Assembly: GCA_014529385.2 (NCBI GenBank)
Contig: CM043971.1
Span: 28,475,709 to 28,539,708, forward strand
Direction: 5' to 3'
Origin: Adiantum capillus-veneris
Lineage: Eukaryota > Streptophyta > Polypodiopsida > Polypodiales > Pteridaceae
DNA: 64,000 bases
Within the stretch, counting starts at the first letter, position 1. Every line of letters begins with the position of its first letter. Position numbers and translations under genes: made by a program. Positions 43,472 to 55,734 of this stretch are shown piece by piece. The notes below the pieces were generated by a model. That model had not been told where the DNA came from. It worked only from the letters and a program-made list of their open reading frames with translations, and searched no databases.

Positions 43472-45250
43472 TTATGGACTGAAGTAGTCTTCGGGCTGAC
43501 TGTTGGTGAGGCGGTTTTTAAGCGTTGTTAGTGTCTTTTGGTATCTGATCTTCCTCTCTTTATTTGACACTTGCAAAAATTGCATAGTTACTCTGTTTTT
43601 GAGCTCCACTGCTGAGTAGCCTACAAACCTTGAGGTCAGATTGCTGATGACTGGCACAAATATCTTTGTTCGCCAAGTGAAAAACACCATGTAGATGCTT
43701 CCTCGAACGCCAACATATTGTGAGAAGGTAGAAACATGCATTTGGCGTAGAAGCCATAGACGACTTCTTCAGAAGGTTGGCCACTGAGATCATAGCACAA
43801 ACCTTTGTTACCCTTGAGGAATGACATCCAAAGGGCGCCTGCTTGCTCTGGCTCATTGAACACTTCGATACATGTGAGCAACATTAGGATGATTTTGTAT
43901 AGCATAGCACATGACAAATCCGGTAGACTTTTAAAGAATGACATGGCGCCCTGTAGGTTTTCACTATGTATTCTTCAGTCGCTGGTCCCTTTTGTGGAGC
44001 AGGTAATCTGGGGTAATTCAGCCAAGTTGGCCGCTTCTTTAGTAGTGCCTCATGTGCTATCCAGGTCCTTAATCTTGGTACATGATAGAAAATCGGATCC
44101 TTTTGTAGGGCCACAGGTGCTCTCGTGAGTAGAATCAAGTACCTTGGGTTCTCGACTTGCATGTCTGTGTAAAGTCTTTCTTTTACTTGTAGTAGCAACT
44201 CAACTTTAATCAGAGAGTAGGGCAGGGATTGTTTTATCATTGCACATTTATTTGATTGGGAGTGAGTTGGGTGACATTGACAGAATGAAATACTCTCAGC
44301 TCCCAATCCATTACTGCCTTCCACTGCTCATCTACCTCTTGTGTAACTTTTTCCGTTAGTGCATCTTCTTCAGCCTTCGAGAGCTTGACCATGGGCACCT
44401 TGTCTTCTTCTGTAATGGTTACCTGAAATTCTTCTTCACCGCTCAACTCTATTGTGGACTGTGGACTGTGTCTCCATTCCAACAAATGATACTGAGGGTA
44501 TTTATATCTGAGGCTACTCCAAAGTGCCTGCCTCTTCTTGAGTTTCCATCCTTCCCTCTCTCAGTAGATGGTTGACTCATTTGAGTTCACCGCTCAGCTC
44601 TAATGTGGACTGTGGACCGTGTCTCCATTTCAGCAAATGATACTGAGGGAATTTCTATATGAGGCTACTCCAAAGTGCCTGCCTCTTCTTGAGTTTCCGT
44701 CCTTCCCTCTCTCAGTAGCTGGTTGACTCGTTTGAGTTCAGCTATCTCTTTTAGTAGTTCGTCTTCTCTTTGGACCCGCATCAAGGCCAGGTCTTTGCTT
44801 TGAGGTTTCTCTAACTTCAGCTCCATCTCGAGGTATTTATTTTTCTTTTCTAGAGTCTTGTAGACCTCGTCTGTTCCCTTGATCGAGGTCACAACTGGAT
44901 TCTCCCGTATTTTCCACAAGAATATGGCCTGATCATTTATTCTTTGTTATGAGTAATGTAGGGAAGCATTGGCTACATCTAATTGTACGTGGAATTTTTT
45001 GAGTTGATAGAGTGGTATTTAGAAGTTCATTTGTCACTTCTGTCAGTTGATCATCCTTGGCTTTGCATGCATCTGTTAGTTTGGTAAGCAACTCACCCAG
45101 TTCATCCATTTCTTTTTGTTACTTGTCTCTTGCGAGTTGATGTTGTTCATCTTTCGCTCTTAATTCCTACACTTGCATTTGGAGATCGGTGATACCATTA
45201 AGTCGGTCGTCTAACTCCCCTTGGAGTGCGTCGATCACCATCTCTAACTC
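43472..45250 (-). pseudogene. Coiled-coil ORF downstream of gypsy RNase H (broken)
   Basis: Several minus-strand pieces form one decayed protein of about 550 codons. 44919-44665 is a coiled coil (KTLEKKNKYLEMELKLEKP, EDELLKEIAELKRVNQLLRE). 44485-44237 is acidic (SGEEEFQVTITEEDKVPMVK). 44324-43884 and 43944-43741 are mixed, and 43741-43472 ends with LKNRVTMQFLQVSNKERKIR and stops just before the polypurine tract. Frame changes separate the pieces. It lies where integrase would be expected, between RNase H and the 3' LTR, but no integrase motif is present. It could be an extra element ORF, or the element may be a recombinant. Confidence 0.45.
44441..44740. repeat. 150-bp tandem duplication
   Basis: Sequence from CGCTCAACTC at 44441 repeats from 44591 at high identity (gtggactgtgg, tccaaagtgcctgcctcttc blocks). 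150 bp is 50 codons, so it keeps the frame of the coiled-coil ORF. Confidence 0.85.
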
Positions 45251-45263
45251 TTTGGCCCGTGTG

Positions 45264-45650
45264 CTACGGCCAAGTGCTGCTGAGCGAAGTCTTTCTGTCA
45301 TCTCTTGACACCATGTTCTCCGACCATCGAGGTATCATTTCCACGGAGAACAAATAGGCATCTGGTAGATTGTCGTCTACCCCTTTAGGTGATTCTCCTG
45401 AAACAATCCTTGACAAATGATCTTCTCTTTGATGTGTAGTGCCCTTTTTTACAACCACAGTGAAATAAAATTCCAGAAGAATGATGAACCATCTCACTAT
45501 TCTTCATGTGTTGCATGGCTTGTTGACTTTGGCAACCACCCTCATGGGGTGGTGCTAGCTCAAAACATCTTAGCTAAGGGTAGAGATCTTTTCAAATCGT
45601 CTACATGGAGGTGCTCTTCACTAGATGCTTCCTTACCGGCCTCTTATTAG
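45264..45650 (-). pseudogene. Gypsy RNase H C-terminal fragment
   Basis: 45497-45264 reads MRWFIILLEFYFTVVVKKGT, then HQREDHLSRI and DDNLPDAYLFSVE. This is the usual end of Ty3/gypsy RNase H (RWxxLLQEFxF, DHLSRI, LPDAxLF). Further minus-strand sequence to about 45650 is a decayed continuation. The RT and everything upstream are missing, so the copy is truncated. Confidence 0.75.
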
Positions 45651-46349
45651 CGTACACATAAAAAAGAAGGTTTTGTTGGTGGTGGAAATTACCTTATAGT
45701 TATAGAATGAATGGCCTCCTAATGATGGTGTACATCATGAGTCACATTCAACAACTCTTAGCACAACCCGTTGGTAGGAATGACTCACGTTAATCACATC
45801 TTCCAAACCATAATTTGAGTGGGATATGAGAGAAAATTCCGTAGAGAAGGGACCTTGCTTTGAATGGTGCACTCATCTTCATTTGCAGTTGCAACTCCAC
45901 TATCACCATTTCCATTCAAATACATGTAAGAGAACCAATACCTATTCTGGGTGTCACTAAGGTTTTATTGTCACTATTGGAAGACTATGACACTGGACTA
46001 AAATGGTGGGCTAGTGATGGCACTCAATTGATTCGTGTTGATAGAAGATGCAATGTTAATCTAGGATATTAAGCATTAGACAAGAGTTATCCCCATAAGC
46101 CGCATAGCTAGCAACAATCCCCATAAGCCACATAACTAGCAACACTTGCTCATACATGGAGCAGAGGTAAAATGGTGTGCTATGCACTATACTCAACCAA
46201 GCTATCACGACTCATCTTACTACACACTTGACCAAGCTATCACAACTCAAAGGAGATGCTACACAAGAAGTTTGACAAGGACCATTCATTTGCAATACAA
46301 CAGGGCCTCAATTCTGATGATGGTCACATATCATGAGAGTGATATAGTG
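45651..46349. other. No gene recognised
   Basis: Contains a 28-bp tandem duplication (46089-46144). The small plus-strand frame at 45860-46072 shows no motif. Confidence 0.35.
46089..46144. repeat. 28-bp tandem duplication
   Basis: ATCCCCATAAGCC(G/A)CATA(G/A)CTAGCAACA occurs twice head to tail with two base differences. Confidence 0.85.
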
Positions 46350-46800
46350 CTACAATTGACAAGCGATGCAATGATGGTGTTGGTGGTAATAAAGAGATAG
46401 GGAGGATTGGAACTGGACGAGAAGGTAGAGACAATCATCAATGGAGGAGAGCAAGTTTTGATGAGGGCGAAGGTTTGGGAGAGAAAAATTATGGATGATG
46501 TAGCCGAGGCCCCACACATCCACCTTGAGGCCATGGATGATGCCTGATCGACTCATCGCAGGTGGTGCATTTGCTAGGATGATGATCTCGAGCAGCAGCA
46601 GGTGACGCACTCCATGGCGAAGGTGGCATACTCAAAGTCGTGAAGGAAACACTGGTCCTCCTCCAGGATGTCCCTCCGCTCTTGCTTGCTCATGGCCTAC
46701 GCGAACTCACCTCTGCTTGAGGGCTCACAGCTTGTGCAGCCTCATTTGAGCTCCTGCAATAGCCCCTCCATGGAGGCACGCTTGAGTGTGAACTTGTCAG
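46350..46800 (-). pseudogene. Possible protein-kinase-like gene fragment
   Basis: One minus-strand frame reads SGIIHGLKVDVWGLGYIIHN near 46560-46490, resembling kinase subdomain IX (KxDVWSLGxII). Upstream, in other frames and interrupted by stops, are MSDKFTLKRASMEGLLQELK (about 46803-46740) and LEEDQCFLHDFEYATFAMEC (about 46665-46605). No catalytic HRD or DFG motif is visible. At best this is a decayed fragment of a host gene; the kinase label is tentative. Confidence 0.25.
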
Positions 46801-46951
46801 ACATTTGTCATCACGAATCATCAGGCCAGGCTTGAAATTCAAATTAAAATGAAAATTCAAATAAGTGCATCTTGAAAGTTCAAATCAAAGTGCGGCTTGA
46901 CAACCTTCACTTTTAATTTTGTCACTATTTGTTTCAAGAGTTTGAGTTTTG

Positions 46952-47245
46952 TCATGTTTTGTATTTTTGGTGTATTTTTTGGAGCACGATGGCACCACTA
47001 GAACCCAAAAGGTTTTTGAATTTTGTTGAGTCCCATTGGAGAATTGGTGCTCTAAATTTTAGAGCCTTGTGCCTCGCCCTCAAGTTTGAGCCGTGAGCAT
47101 TAGAAAAGAGCCTCAAACCACAACCCAACTCTTCTCTTTGTTGAGAGATGGATATAGCACCCTTAATCTTTTGGAAAGATTCATGCAGTTCTCGGCTATA
47201 TTCATCTGCAGCAGTGAAGATCTTCCCATGTACCTTGAGTAGCAA
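46952..47245 (-). pseudogene. Gypsy integrase-linker fragment, cut by an insertion
   Basis: LLKVHGKIFTAADEYSRELH then FQKIKGAISISQQRE is the same stretch of pol as 49930-50040 in the chromodomain element (GKIFAADEYSRDLQ). On the plus strand homology stops abruptly at 47246, where the LTR-like repeat (TGTTAGC...) begins. On the other side it diverges after ISQQRE. Confidence 0.7.
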
Positions 47246-47246
47246 G

Positions 47247-47955
47247 TGTTAGCAGGTCGCCGCGGCGGACGTCTGCAACATAGCTTTTTTGTACTAACAT
47301 AATGTCAATATGCAAGGAAACGACTCGGGATGGGGCATAAGACTTGATGAGAGTGTCAATCTCACCAAAGTGAACTCAGAGGGCTACTCATACTATAACA
47401 AAATCAAAGCAACCTCTTCCTAGTCAGAAAATCAATTTATGTCCAGTCTCACCGCCCTAGGTCATCACGCCTTTTCGGCATCCAAACAAAACCGGAATGC
47501 AACGAAACTTAAGAAGAGGTATTACAACGCCTAGGGGCACAATTCTACGAAGTTTTGCAACCATCTGAGAAGGTACATAAAGCACAATCCACAAAAAAGT
47601 TTGTACAGAAAATAGAAACAAAAATATACAGAAAGGTCCCTCTTAAGCATAGAAACACTTATCCAAGGTCAAAACATCAAAAAACAACCATTTAAGACCT
47701 CAAATCAATGCATTTAGCTCACAAACAATGCGTCACAAAATCACATCAAAATTGAGAATGGTTCCACTTAAATTGTAGAGCAAGAGACAAGGAACACAAT
47801 GTGCTATTTGGAAATGAATTTTGATTACCAGTTCAGGAGAAAAGTGGATTACAAATTGTAACAGCAAGAGGCTTCTCACAGTGAACGTTCAAAACTCCTC
47901 CAAGCTAATGATGTGTGTTAGTCAAAAACTAAGGGTTTTGACTTAAGCTTCAAGC
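47247..47955 (-). repeat. Dispersed LTR-like repeat, copy 2
   Basis: Homologous to 1570-2270 in the same orientation. Its left edge TGTTAGCAGGTCGCCG abuts the broken integrase fragment exactly, as for an inserted LTR. No right edge or target duplication was identified. Confidence 0.6.
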
Positions 47956-48244
47956 ACCATGCACACACTTATAAAACACAACATCAATTCCCTCATAGTC
48001 TCAGACCCAATGCCTCACACACCTTTGAAGATGGTGAGAGCTAGCGGGATATGAGAGTAGATTGAGAGGAAGAAGGAGTAGTCTTACGAGAAAGAAGTAT
48101 ATCTCCTCACATGGTAGAGGAGATGAGCATGCATTGAAGCTTGGATATTGGTTGGATTTGCATCAAAAAGCCAAGAGTTGTTCATGTAGGCCTCTCTTCT
48201 CACAAGCTTGGAGTAGATGATGAGCTTTCCATTAAAGCTTGATA

Positions 48245-48287
<43 letters not shown>

Positions 48288-49423
48288 TTCTTGCTTCACA
48301 CATGAGATTGTGTGAGTGTGTGTGTGATAATGCCTTGCCAAAATCATCCCCCTCTCTCTCTTGGTTGACCCCTCTTGCAATTTACTTATGTTGCTTGGAC
48401 TTTTTTCTTATCGCCAATATAAAGCAAGCAAGCCATTGGGCTGCTGAATGCTCATTGGACCCCTTGGGAGACTGTCCAATAGTCTTCTAGAGATCTTAAT
48501 TCCTATTGGTTCTTTTATTAAATGTTTTTAAATGAATTAAACTATATTTACTCTAGCCTAATTCTCATTGGTCCACCTCTATGGCCATCCAATAGGATTT
48601 GAATGCACCTTGTGGGCAATTGGGCTAGGGAGATGACATGTGTCCACTATGCCCTTTGTGTAAAGGGGCTTGCATGAGTGTGTGTGTGTGTGTGTTTCTC
48701 TCTCATCCCCTACTAAATGGGCTTGCCCCCTCCTCTTTAGGAGTCTTTGAAGACTTTTTGCACACTACAAGGCATCCAAATTTCCTAAGCATTGACCATT
48801 GGACTTAACCTTTGAATTTTGGAACCTTAGCAGTTTGGAAGTCTTAATGGGCTGAACCTTATGTCTTTGAAGCCCATTGCTTGCACATTTCTCTTCTGTA
48901 GATGGTCCCTCTTTGGATCCCTATTTTCCCTCCTTTGGATCCTTACTGTGACCAGTCTGCTAGCCTTACCAATAATCTAGCCTTTTCTCCCCTGGTACTT
49001 TCCCATATTAAATGATCATTTTAACATGAGAAAATCATTTAGGAGAATTAGATATTAGTTATTGTGACATTACCTCTCTCTTGCAATCATAGTCGTCCTC
49101 GACTATGGGTTAGAGAAGATAAAGCCTATTCATTAGTCCTTTTTCTAGCGGGTAGAGGACCCCTATCTTACCCTACAACATCGTTCCAGAATGGATGACT
49201 AATCCATTTGGCGCTTAAGAGCCTAAGGTTGCCGCAAGCATGTCTACACATTAGTCCTATCAATCTTCCATAGTAGAGTGACAAGCTCTACTTGGTGTTT
49301 GGAAGACGTCGTCTCCACAAACTTGATTCTAAGCATGCATACTACTTAACATTTGTGCACAATAAAGAAAAAGAGAGTCTTATAAGACAAAACTTTGTTC
49401 ATTTTTAACATTTGTACATTTTC
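47956..49423. other. No gene recognised
   Basis: Contains a GA tract at about 48245-48286 and a TG tract near 48677-48697. No coding motif. May include the 3' LTR of the chromodomain element that ends at 49424; its edge was not found. Confidence 0.35.
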
Positions 49424-51711
49424 TTACTCTAGGGACCTATTGTAAGCATTGACAAGGTTTAGGTTATCCTTTAATTGTATGGCTTGCATCCATCTAGCAT
49501 CTTCAAAATGATAATTTTTAAACTTAATAAGATACCGTTGGATAGTCTTACCGCCTCTTAATACCTTGTCTTCATGCCAGAGAATGGACTTGGGTTGCAG
49601 CACCTCTTCTTGGTCCTCGATCTGTGGTGGATCTTCAATAGTTGTTTCTTGAGGTGGCTCTCCTTTGTAAGGCTTTAGTAGGCTCACATGGAAAGCATTG
49701 TGTATGTGCCAATGGCTAGGAAACTTGAGTTGATAGGCCATCTCATTGATTGGTTGAAGAATCTGGAAGGGACCATAGTACCTTTTTGCTAACTTAGCAT
49801 AGTACTTTTGGTGTCCTGTAGGATTCTTGCCCGTGGTGTGCCTTGGGAGATTTAAGCAAGACTCAATCATTTTCTTTAAAGGCTTGGGCTCTTCTGTGCT
49901 TATCAACAATAGCCTTTTGCCTTTGCTGTGAGATAGAGATAGAAGCCTTAATCTTTTGGAAAGATTCTTGTAGGTCTCGGCTATACTCATCTGCAGCGAA
50001 GATCTTCCCGTGTACTTTAAGTAGCAGGGGACTTTTGGATCTTCCCTCAATTACCTCAAAAGGTGTTTTTTCCATGGAAGTATGTACAATGTTATTGTAG
50101 GCATACTCCGCTAAGGGTAAATAATTCTCCCATTAGGACCTTTGATCTACTTCCGGTACATAGGCTTTTAGTAGATCAAGAATTGTTAGGCTAGCTATTT
50201 CACTTTGGCCATCCATTTGGGGGTGATAGGCCGATGAGAAGTTTAGCCTTGTCCCTAAATTCTCAAAGAGACCCTTCCAGAAATTACTGGTCATTCTAGG
50301 ATCTCTATCCAACACAATGGACATCGGCAAGCCATGGTACTTGAAGATTTTTGATATGAAGAAGGTTGCCATTTGATGGGCTTTGATAGTCTCTTTGATA
50401 TGTATAAAATGAGCTTGTTTACTGAATCTGTCTACTATCGTCCATATTCTCGTATTCCCATGGATAGACTTAGGAAATCCAAAGATAAAATCCATGGATA
50501 TGCTCTCCCATGGTGAATTAGGGATTAGCAAAGGCTGAAGCAATCCAGGTTGCTTCCCTCTATCAAACTTCATCTTTTGGCATACCACACATTTATAAAC
50601 ATACTCTTGTATGTTTGCTTTCATGGAAGGCCAATAGAAATAGGTCTCAACCCCTTTTAGTTTTCTGACTGAATCCCTCTATGCCCCGCATAAGGAGGAG
50701 CATGAGATTCATACATTATTTTCTGACGTAGTGAGTTAGTAACACATTGTCTATTTCCATAGAGAAGGTAACCATCTTGTAGGGTAAATGGTTCTTCTTT
50801 CTTCCCTAGTGAAAGGGCTGAAATCACGTCTCTGAAATCGAGATTTTCTATGGAAACCGCATTCACTCTTGGACGTCTTGAGAGTGCATCGCCTACTTGA
50901 TTATGCTTGCCAACAATGTGAGCAATATGATGATGAAATTGAAAAAGGAAATTTGCCCACCTCATTTGTTTGCTGGATAGCTTGGTCTACTTCATGAAGT
51001 ACTTAAGGCTTTGGTCTGCGTCATGAAGTACTTAAGGCTTTGGTGATCCGTTCGAAGAATGAAAGGAGTCCCCAATAAATAGGGTCTCCACAAGTTTAGA
51101 GCATGTAGAACTGCTAAGAGTTCCTTTTTATATATGCCTAGAGCTTGCTCAATAGGGTCGAGCCTTCGACTTTCATAGGCTATGGCATCCCCTTCTTGGA
51201 GAAAAACAGCTCCAAGGCAATCACCACAAGCATCACATTGGACCTCAAATGGATTTGAGAGATCCGACACTGTAAGCACATGTTGAGAGATAAGCTTTTC
51301 GAAAGCATTGTTCTCCTTGGCAGACCATGTATACCTAACGCTTTTCTTTGTTAGCTCATGTAATGGTCCCGCGATTTGTGAAAACTTTTCTATGAAGCAT
51401 CTATAGTATGCACACATACCTATAAAGCTTCTTAGTTCATGAAGATTCCTTGGATTAGGCCATCCTTTTATTACCTCTAGCTTTGATGGATCCATTTGGA
51501 TGCCATCTTGAGAGATAATGTGACCTAAATACTGAATCTCTTGTAAGAAAAACTCACCTTTCTTTTGATTAATATAAAGTTTATTCTCTCCTAAAACTTG
51601 AAATATTACCTGGAGGTGTTGCTTGTGTTCGTCTAGTGAATTAGAGTAGATGATTATATCATCATAGAACACTCTAGTAAAGGTTTGGTGAGGCCTGAAT
51701 AGCTTCTCCAT
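49424..51711 (-). pseudogene. Chromodomain gypsy pol, RT second half to chromodomain
   Basis: On minus: 51711-50992 holds the RT palm after the split (FYDDIIIYSNSLDEHKQHLQ with catalytic DD, LGHIISQDGIQMDPSKLEVI) and RNase H (VQCDACGDCLGAVFLQEGDA, YKKELLAVLHALNLWRPYLL, RTDHQSLKYF). 50965-50657 continues RNase H (VGDALSRRP). 50624-50133 is the integrase core with Asp in SISMDFIFGFPKS, Asp in VLDRDPRMTS and Glu in HPQMDGQSEIA, all three catalytic residues present. 50050-49424 ends with RYYGPFQILQPINEMAYQLK and a chromodomain-like segment (GGKTIQRYLIKFKNYHFEDA). Frame breaks include a 29-bp duplication. The rest of the RT is at 59280-59656. Confidence 0.85.
50985..51042. repeat. 29-bp tandem duplication breaking the RNase H frame
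   Basis: GTCTACTTCATGAAGTACTT... at 50985-51013 repeats at 51014-51042 with two base differences. 29 is not a multiple of three, so it shifts the frame exactly where the two RNase H frames part. Confidence 0.9.
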
Positions 51712-52098
51712 TAGGAGAAATATGGAATTTTCATGGGGCTTGTAAGGAATCTTAATTTTTAGGGATTAAGATTAATGTTGTGTAGGGTTATGGGGACAAG
51801 GGCATTCAAGAAGCTAGTTTTGAGTAGGTTTTTCTAGCCTTTTTTTAGATACATGTAGGATGTGGACCTAGGAGGTCACTTTCTCTGTCTAGCTTTTGGA
51901 AAGTGAAGGGAGTAAAGGGGTGTGGCCACATCGGCAAAAACGTGGGTCACTAAGAGCCAAAATTTGACTTTTTTTGAAAAAAGTTATTTCTACTTATTTT
52001 TGACTTAAAACTCCCTCCCAACATATATACATATCAAAAAATCATTTTTTGACATTTTTTAAAACTTACAAACACTAAAAGTTCACTTTTTCAAACCC

Positions 52099-52126
52099 CC
52101 CCCCCCCCCCCAAAAAAAAAAAAAAA
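52099..52126. repeat. Poly-C/poly-A tract
   Basis: A C run of about 16 is followed by an A run of about 14. A similar long C run lies near 59082-59098 at the other end of the same insertion. Confidence 0.9.
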
Positions 52127-52129
52127 CCT

Positions 52130-52680
52130 TTGTTCTCTCCTCCTCCTCCCTCCTCTCTCCCTCTCCTCTCCCTCTCTGCCCCCTTCTCTCCTCCCATGTT
52201 CCTCCCTCTCCCTCTTCCTCTTTATTTTCATTCTTTGCTTCCTCACACAACAACTCCCATGATGCTCATGGACATCACAAATTGTATGCCTTCACCACCA
52301 TGTACTCCGCACAACAAAAGTGCACATATTTGCTTGTCCGCTGTGTTTGCACCGAAGGCCACACATGAGGGTGAGCAGAGGTCATCCCAAGATCGTCATA
52401 CCATCGGTGAGACAAATGTTGATGGTTCTTCAATATCTTGGGAGGGGAGAAATAGGCTTGTTAGGCTATTGCAATTGGTTGTGTATGGGTGCAAGTGCTT
52501 CGTTGCATTCGTGGATGCATGAATGTCAAGATCTTCAGCTCAAAACAATGGCATTACAAGAAAGTATTGCCTCTTCGAAGAGGAAGGTTGAAACTCTCCA
52601 ACAACGATTGTAAGAAAAGGATGTGTACATTATGAAACTTGCCAATACCATCACATATTTGAAAGAAACACCCCTTTGTG
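52130..52680 (+). pseudogene. Coiled-coil-like coding remnant inside the 7.57-kb insertion
   Basis: The frame 52320-52613 ends with HECQDLQLKTMALQESIASS and RKVETLQQRL, a helical, possibly coiled-coil tail. After one stop it continues EKDVYIMKLANTITYLKETP to about 52680. An overlapping frame, 52130-52522, covers the C/T-rich start. No transposase motif (DDE, zinc finger, hAT dimerisation) is recognised. Confidence 0.25.
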
Positions 52681-52996
52681 GAATGTAGGAATATACTTCT
52701 TACTTTTGGTTGTGTTCTTCTTATCATAGACTTTGAAGTCTAAGGTGTTTCCTCTACTTGTTTTGTAGTGCTTGGCACAAAGGTTTCTTTTGTGCATCAA
52801 TAGTGAAAGGCTGCAAGTTAGAGAGGTCAAGTGTCACCACTTTTCCTCTAAAACAACCTTCTTTGTTACATCTTGTAGGTAGGTGCTTCGAATCCATGCT
52901 TATTAGAGGTGGATAATCTCATCCTAATGTATATTTTAGAAATTTTTATTCCTAGTTGGATGAGAATACTTGCAAATTTGTACAACATATACTTAA

Positions 52997-54316
52997 CACT
53001 AGGTTGGTAATGGGACACTTTTATGTCCTATTAAGTGACCATTTTCCTTGAATTATGTCAAGAGTTTCAAAATGCATTTTGAGGTGCTATCTATCTATAA
53101 AGTTGTCTCATGAGCTGAAAAAAACTTGACATTTTTTTGGAATATCAATTCCATCTTTAACATTGTCCTTGAACAACATTTCACAACCTAAACTGTGTGA
53201 AAAAACGGGTCCTATTTTTGGCTTTTTGAAACTTTTTGCAACTATACCACTCTAGAATTCATGTTTGTGAGGTCTATAATGCTAGAGAACTATCTTTAGT
53301 AGTCCTCAACATATCGTGATGCTTCTAAGGAGAAATAAATATTAAAGTTGTAAGTTATGACCAGATTACAAAAATTGTCAAATCCTGTTTTTTAGCCAAT
53401 TTTAGCTCTTTTATGATTTTTTTGGTGGATTTCATGATATCCAAATGCATGTTTTATTTTCTATGTCGCATATTGTAACATAAAGCTAACATTCCTTGAG
53501 TTTTGGGGCACCTAATAGGCTATTTTGCATAGTACACAACGATGGTTGATTTTTTCAATTATAGAAGAAAACGAAACATTCTAGTATATCAAGTATAGCT
53601 TTTTCAATATTGTTAGTTTCTTGTGACAACTACATGCATTTTGTAGGTAGTAACCATATCTAGTCATAAGGATCAAATTTGGCTAGATATGAATAGTTTC
53701 TATGGGATTCTACAACTCATAATGTTGAACCCAGTTTTTTCATGTTTGCTGTATTTAACACTTCATCTTTGTCCCCAACATTCCCCTTGGTAAGAGATGT
53801 ATTATTCTTTTGACATGCTCCATGGCTCCTTATGAACATAAAGGACAATAGGGAACTAAGAAAACATGCATATATTATTTGTATTGAGCGTGGCTATAGA
53901 AACTTTGATGATATGCTTGCAGAATGGTAAAAATTCAACTTTTTTGTACCTATTTATTTTGGCAAAACAAAAAATAGTGAGTGAAAAGCAATCATATGTT
54001 CTGATCACCAACCCATTGAAGTTAACTAGGGAATTTATCTCAAGTCCTAAAAGAATCCCTAATCTTATTTTTATGCAACAAAACGTAAGAAATGACTGTT
54101 TTCATGAAAATTCACTGGTCCATCAACTTTGGAGGCTTGGTGTGAGCAAAAGATGAGAAATTTTAAAAGTTTCTTATTTTTTCCATGTGTAGTAGGCCTT
54201 GAACTATAACCTCATGAAAGGATTTTACAAAAGGAGTGGATCTATTATGGTTTTGGAGGTTTTTTTCAAAACCTTGAAAGGACACTTTTATGTCCTGTTA
54301 GGTTACCAACCTAGTG
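52997..54316. mobile_element. 1.32-kb non-autonomous TIR element, CACTA-like
   Basis: Both ends read CACTAGGTTGGTAA inward (52997-53010, and minus strand from 54316). TTAA flanks both sides (52993-52996 and 54317-54320). A 17-bp subterminal sequence GGACACTTTTATGTCCT is near both ends in the same plus-strand orientation (about 53013 and 54276). The CACTA start suggests the En/Spm group, whose duplications are normally 3 bp; a TTAA duplication would instead recall piggyBac-type insertion. No transposase is encoded, so it needed one in trans. Confidence 0.65.
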
Positions 54317-55734
54317 TTAACAAGTGTCTTTACTATATAACTTACAAATGTTGAATTCATACATGTTTTTGTTTGAAGAACATGTCTCTAACACATCATG
54401 ATACAAGGTGACCTCTTACTATGCTAGTTGAGTGGCGTTGTTTGCAAGAATGGATCAAGGAACTGACATAACATGAAGATTTTACGGTGGCACAAAGCTC
54501 TCCTCAAGAAATGTGGCTCCCACTATACCAAAATTCATTGTGCTAACATGGAGAGATCCTTAGTAGGACAATACAACAGCTTTTCATCAGCAACACATCC
54601 TTTCCTAACATGAGGGAATCCCCACCATATATATTTTTATGTGATAGGTCACCCCATGAGCATACTATGTCATGGAATGGATGTAAGAACTATGACCGCA
54701 CTAATCCTTGGAAGTTGTTCACTAATGTATGTTTATCAAAATTAATGAGAAGAAGTTTGGACTTTTTTGTTTGTTGATGTGTCAAAGCACTGTAGGTCTA
54801 CCATATTTTAGATTGTTTGATAAGTTAAATAACATTTGTAAATTTGTTTTTGTTTGGTAAGATTGTACATGAGAAGACATGATAAAGTACAAGAGATCTT
54901 GACGGAATAAACCTCGATGAGATTCCTACCATGCACTTGTGACACCATACCTCTCCATGAACCTTTTGACTTCTATCATTGTGGGAAGTCCAAGGGGGGC
55001 CTATTTTCAAATTTTTAGCATAACTTTTTTTTGAACGAAATTTTGGTTATTTTAAAGTTTATACACAGTCTAGGAGTTCATTCCAATTGTTTTCCTTCAG
55101 TTTCAAATTTTGACCGAGTGCACTCCTTGGAAGCCACTTTTGAAGGTGTTAGGGCGAGATTTTGGGAAAGTTTTGTATGTAGGAAATACAGTCCTTAAAA
55201 CAATAAAAAACATTGGTTCTTTGATTATTTTCAGATTCCATGGTTTTAATGCTCGTTGGAGCCCGTAGATTAAGAAAAAAGTAAAAAATGTATGTTTTAC
55301 ATCATTTTTAAAGAAATTGTCAATTTGCACGTTGATTTTTGGAGAATCCGAGCAAGATATGATTTTTTCTTATCACACAATGGTCGGAGAGTGCAATGAG
55401 ATGAACAAATTCATGTGAGACAAGCCCAGACAGATTCAGAGCCGATTGGAAGCTAGAAGCTGTTGAAAACAACCAAAAAGTTCAACACTTGAATCATGGC
55501 CATGCATCAAAAATATGCTCACATGGTGAAGGAGGTGCTTCAAAGCTATGGAAATCAGTATAGGATGTAAGCAATAGCGTTGGAGGCTATTCAAGAAGCT
55601 ATAGAGGCTCACATCATTTCAGATGACTTTGCAATGACAAAACGATTAAGAGTTGTGTCTACTGTCTCCATAGTCATTTGGCTTTTCAGTTTATTTATGT
55701 GTTTTAAGTTAAGTGCTTCTAGCCATGAAGAGTT
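54317..55734. other. No gene recognised
   Basis: A/T-rich interior of the 7.57-kb insertion between the CACTA-like element and the foldback array. No motif on either strand. Confidence 0.35.

Noticed and set aside
52997-53000. Full autonomous CACTA transposon
   Set aside because: Only 1.32 kb between the ends and no transposase-like frame.
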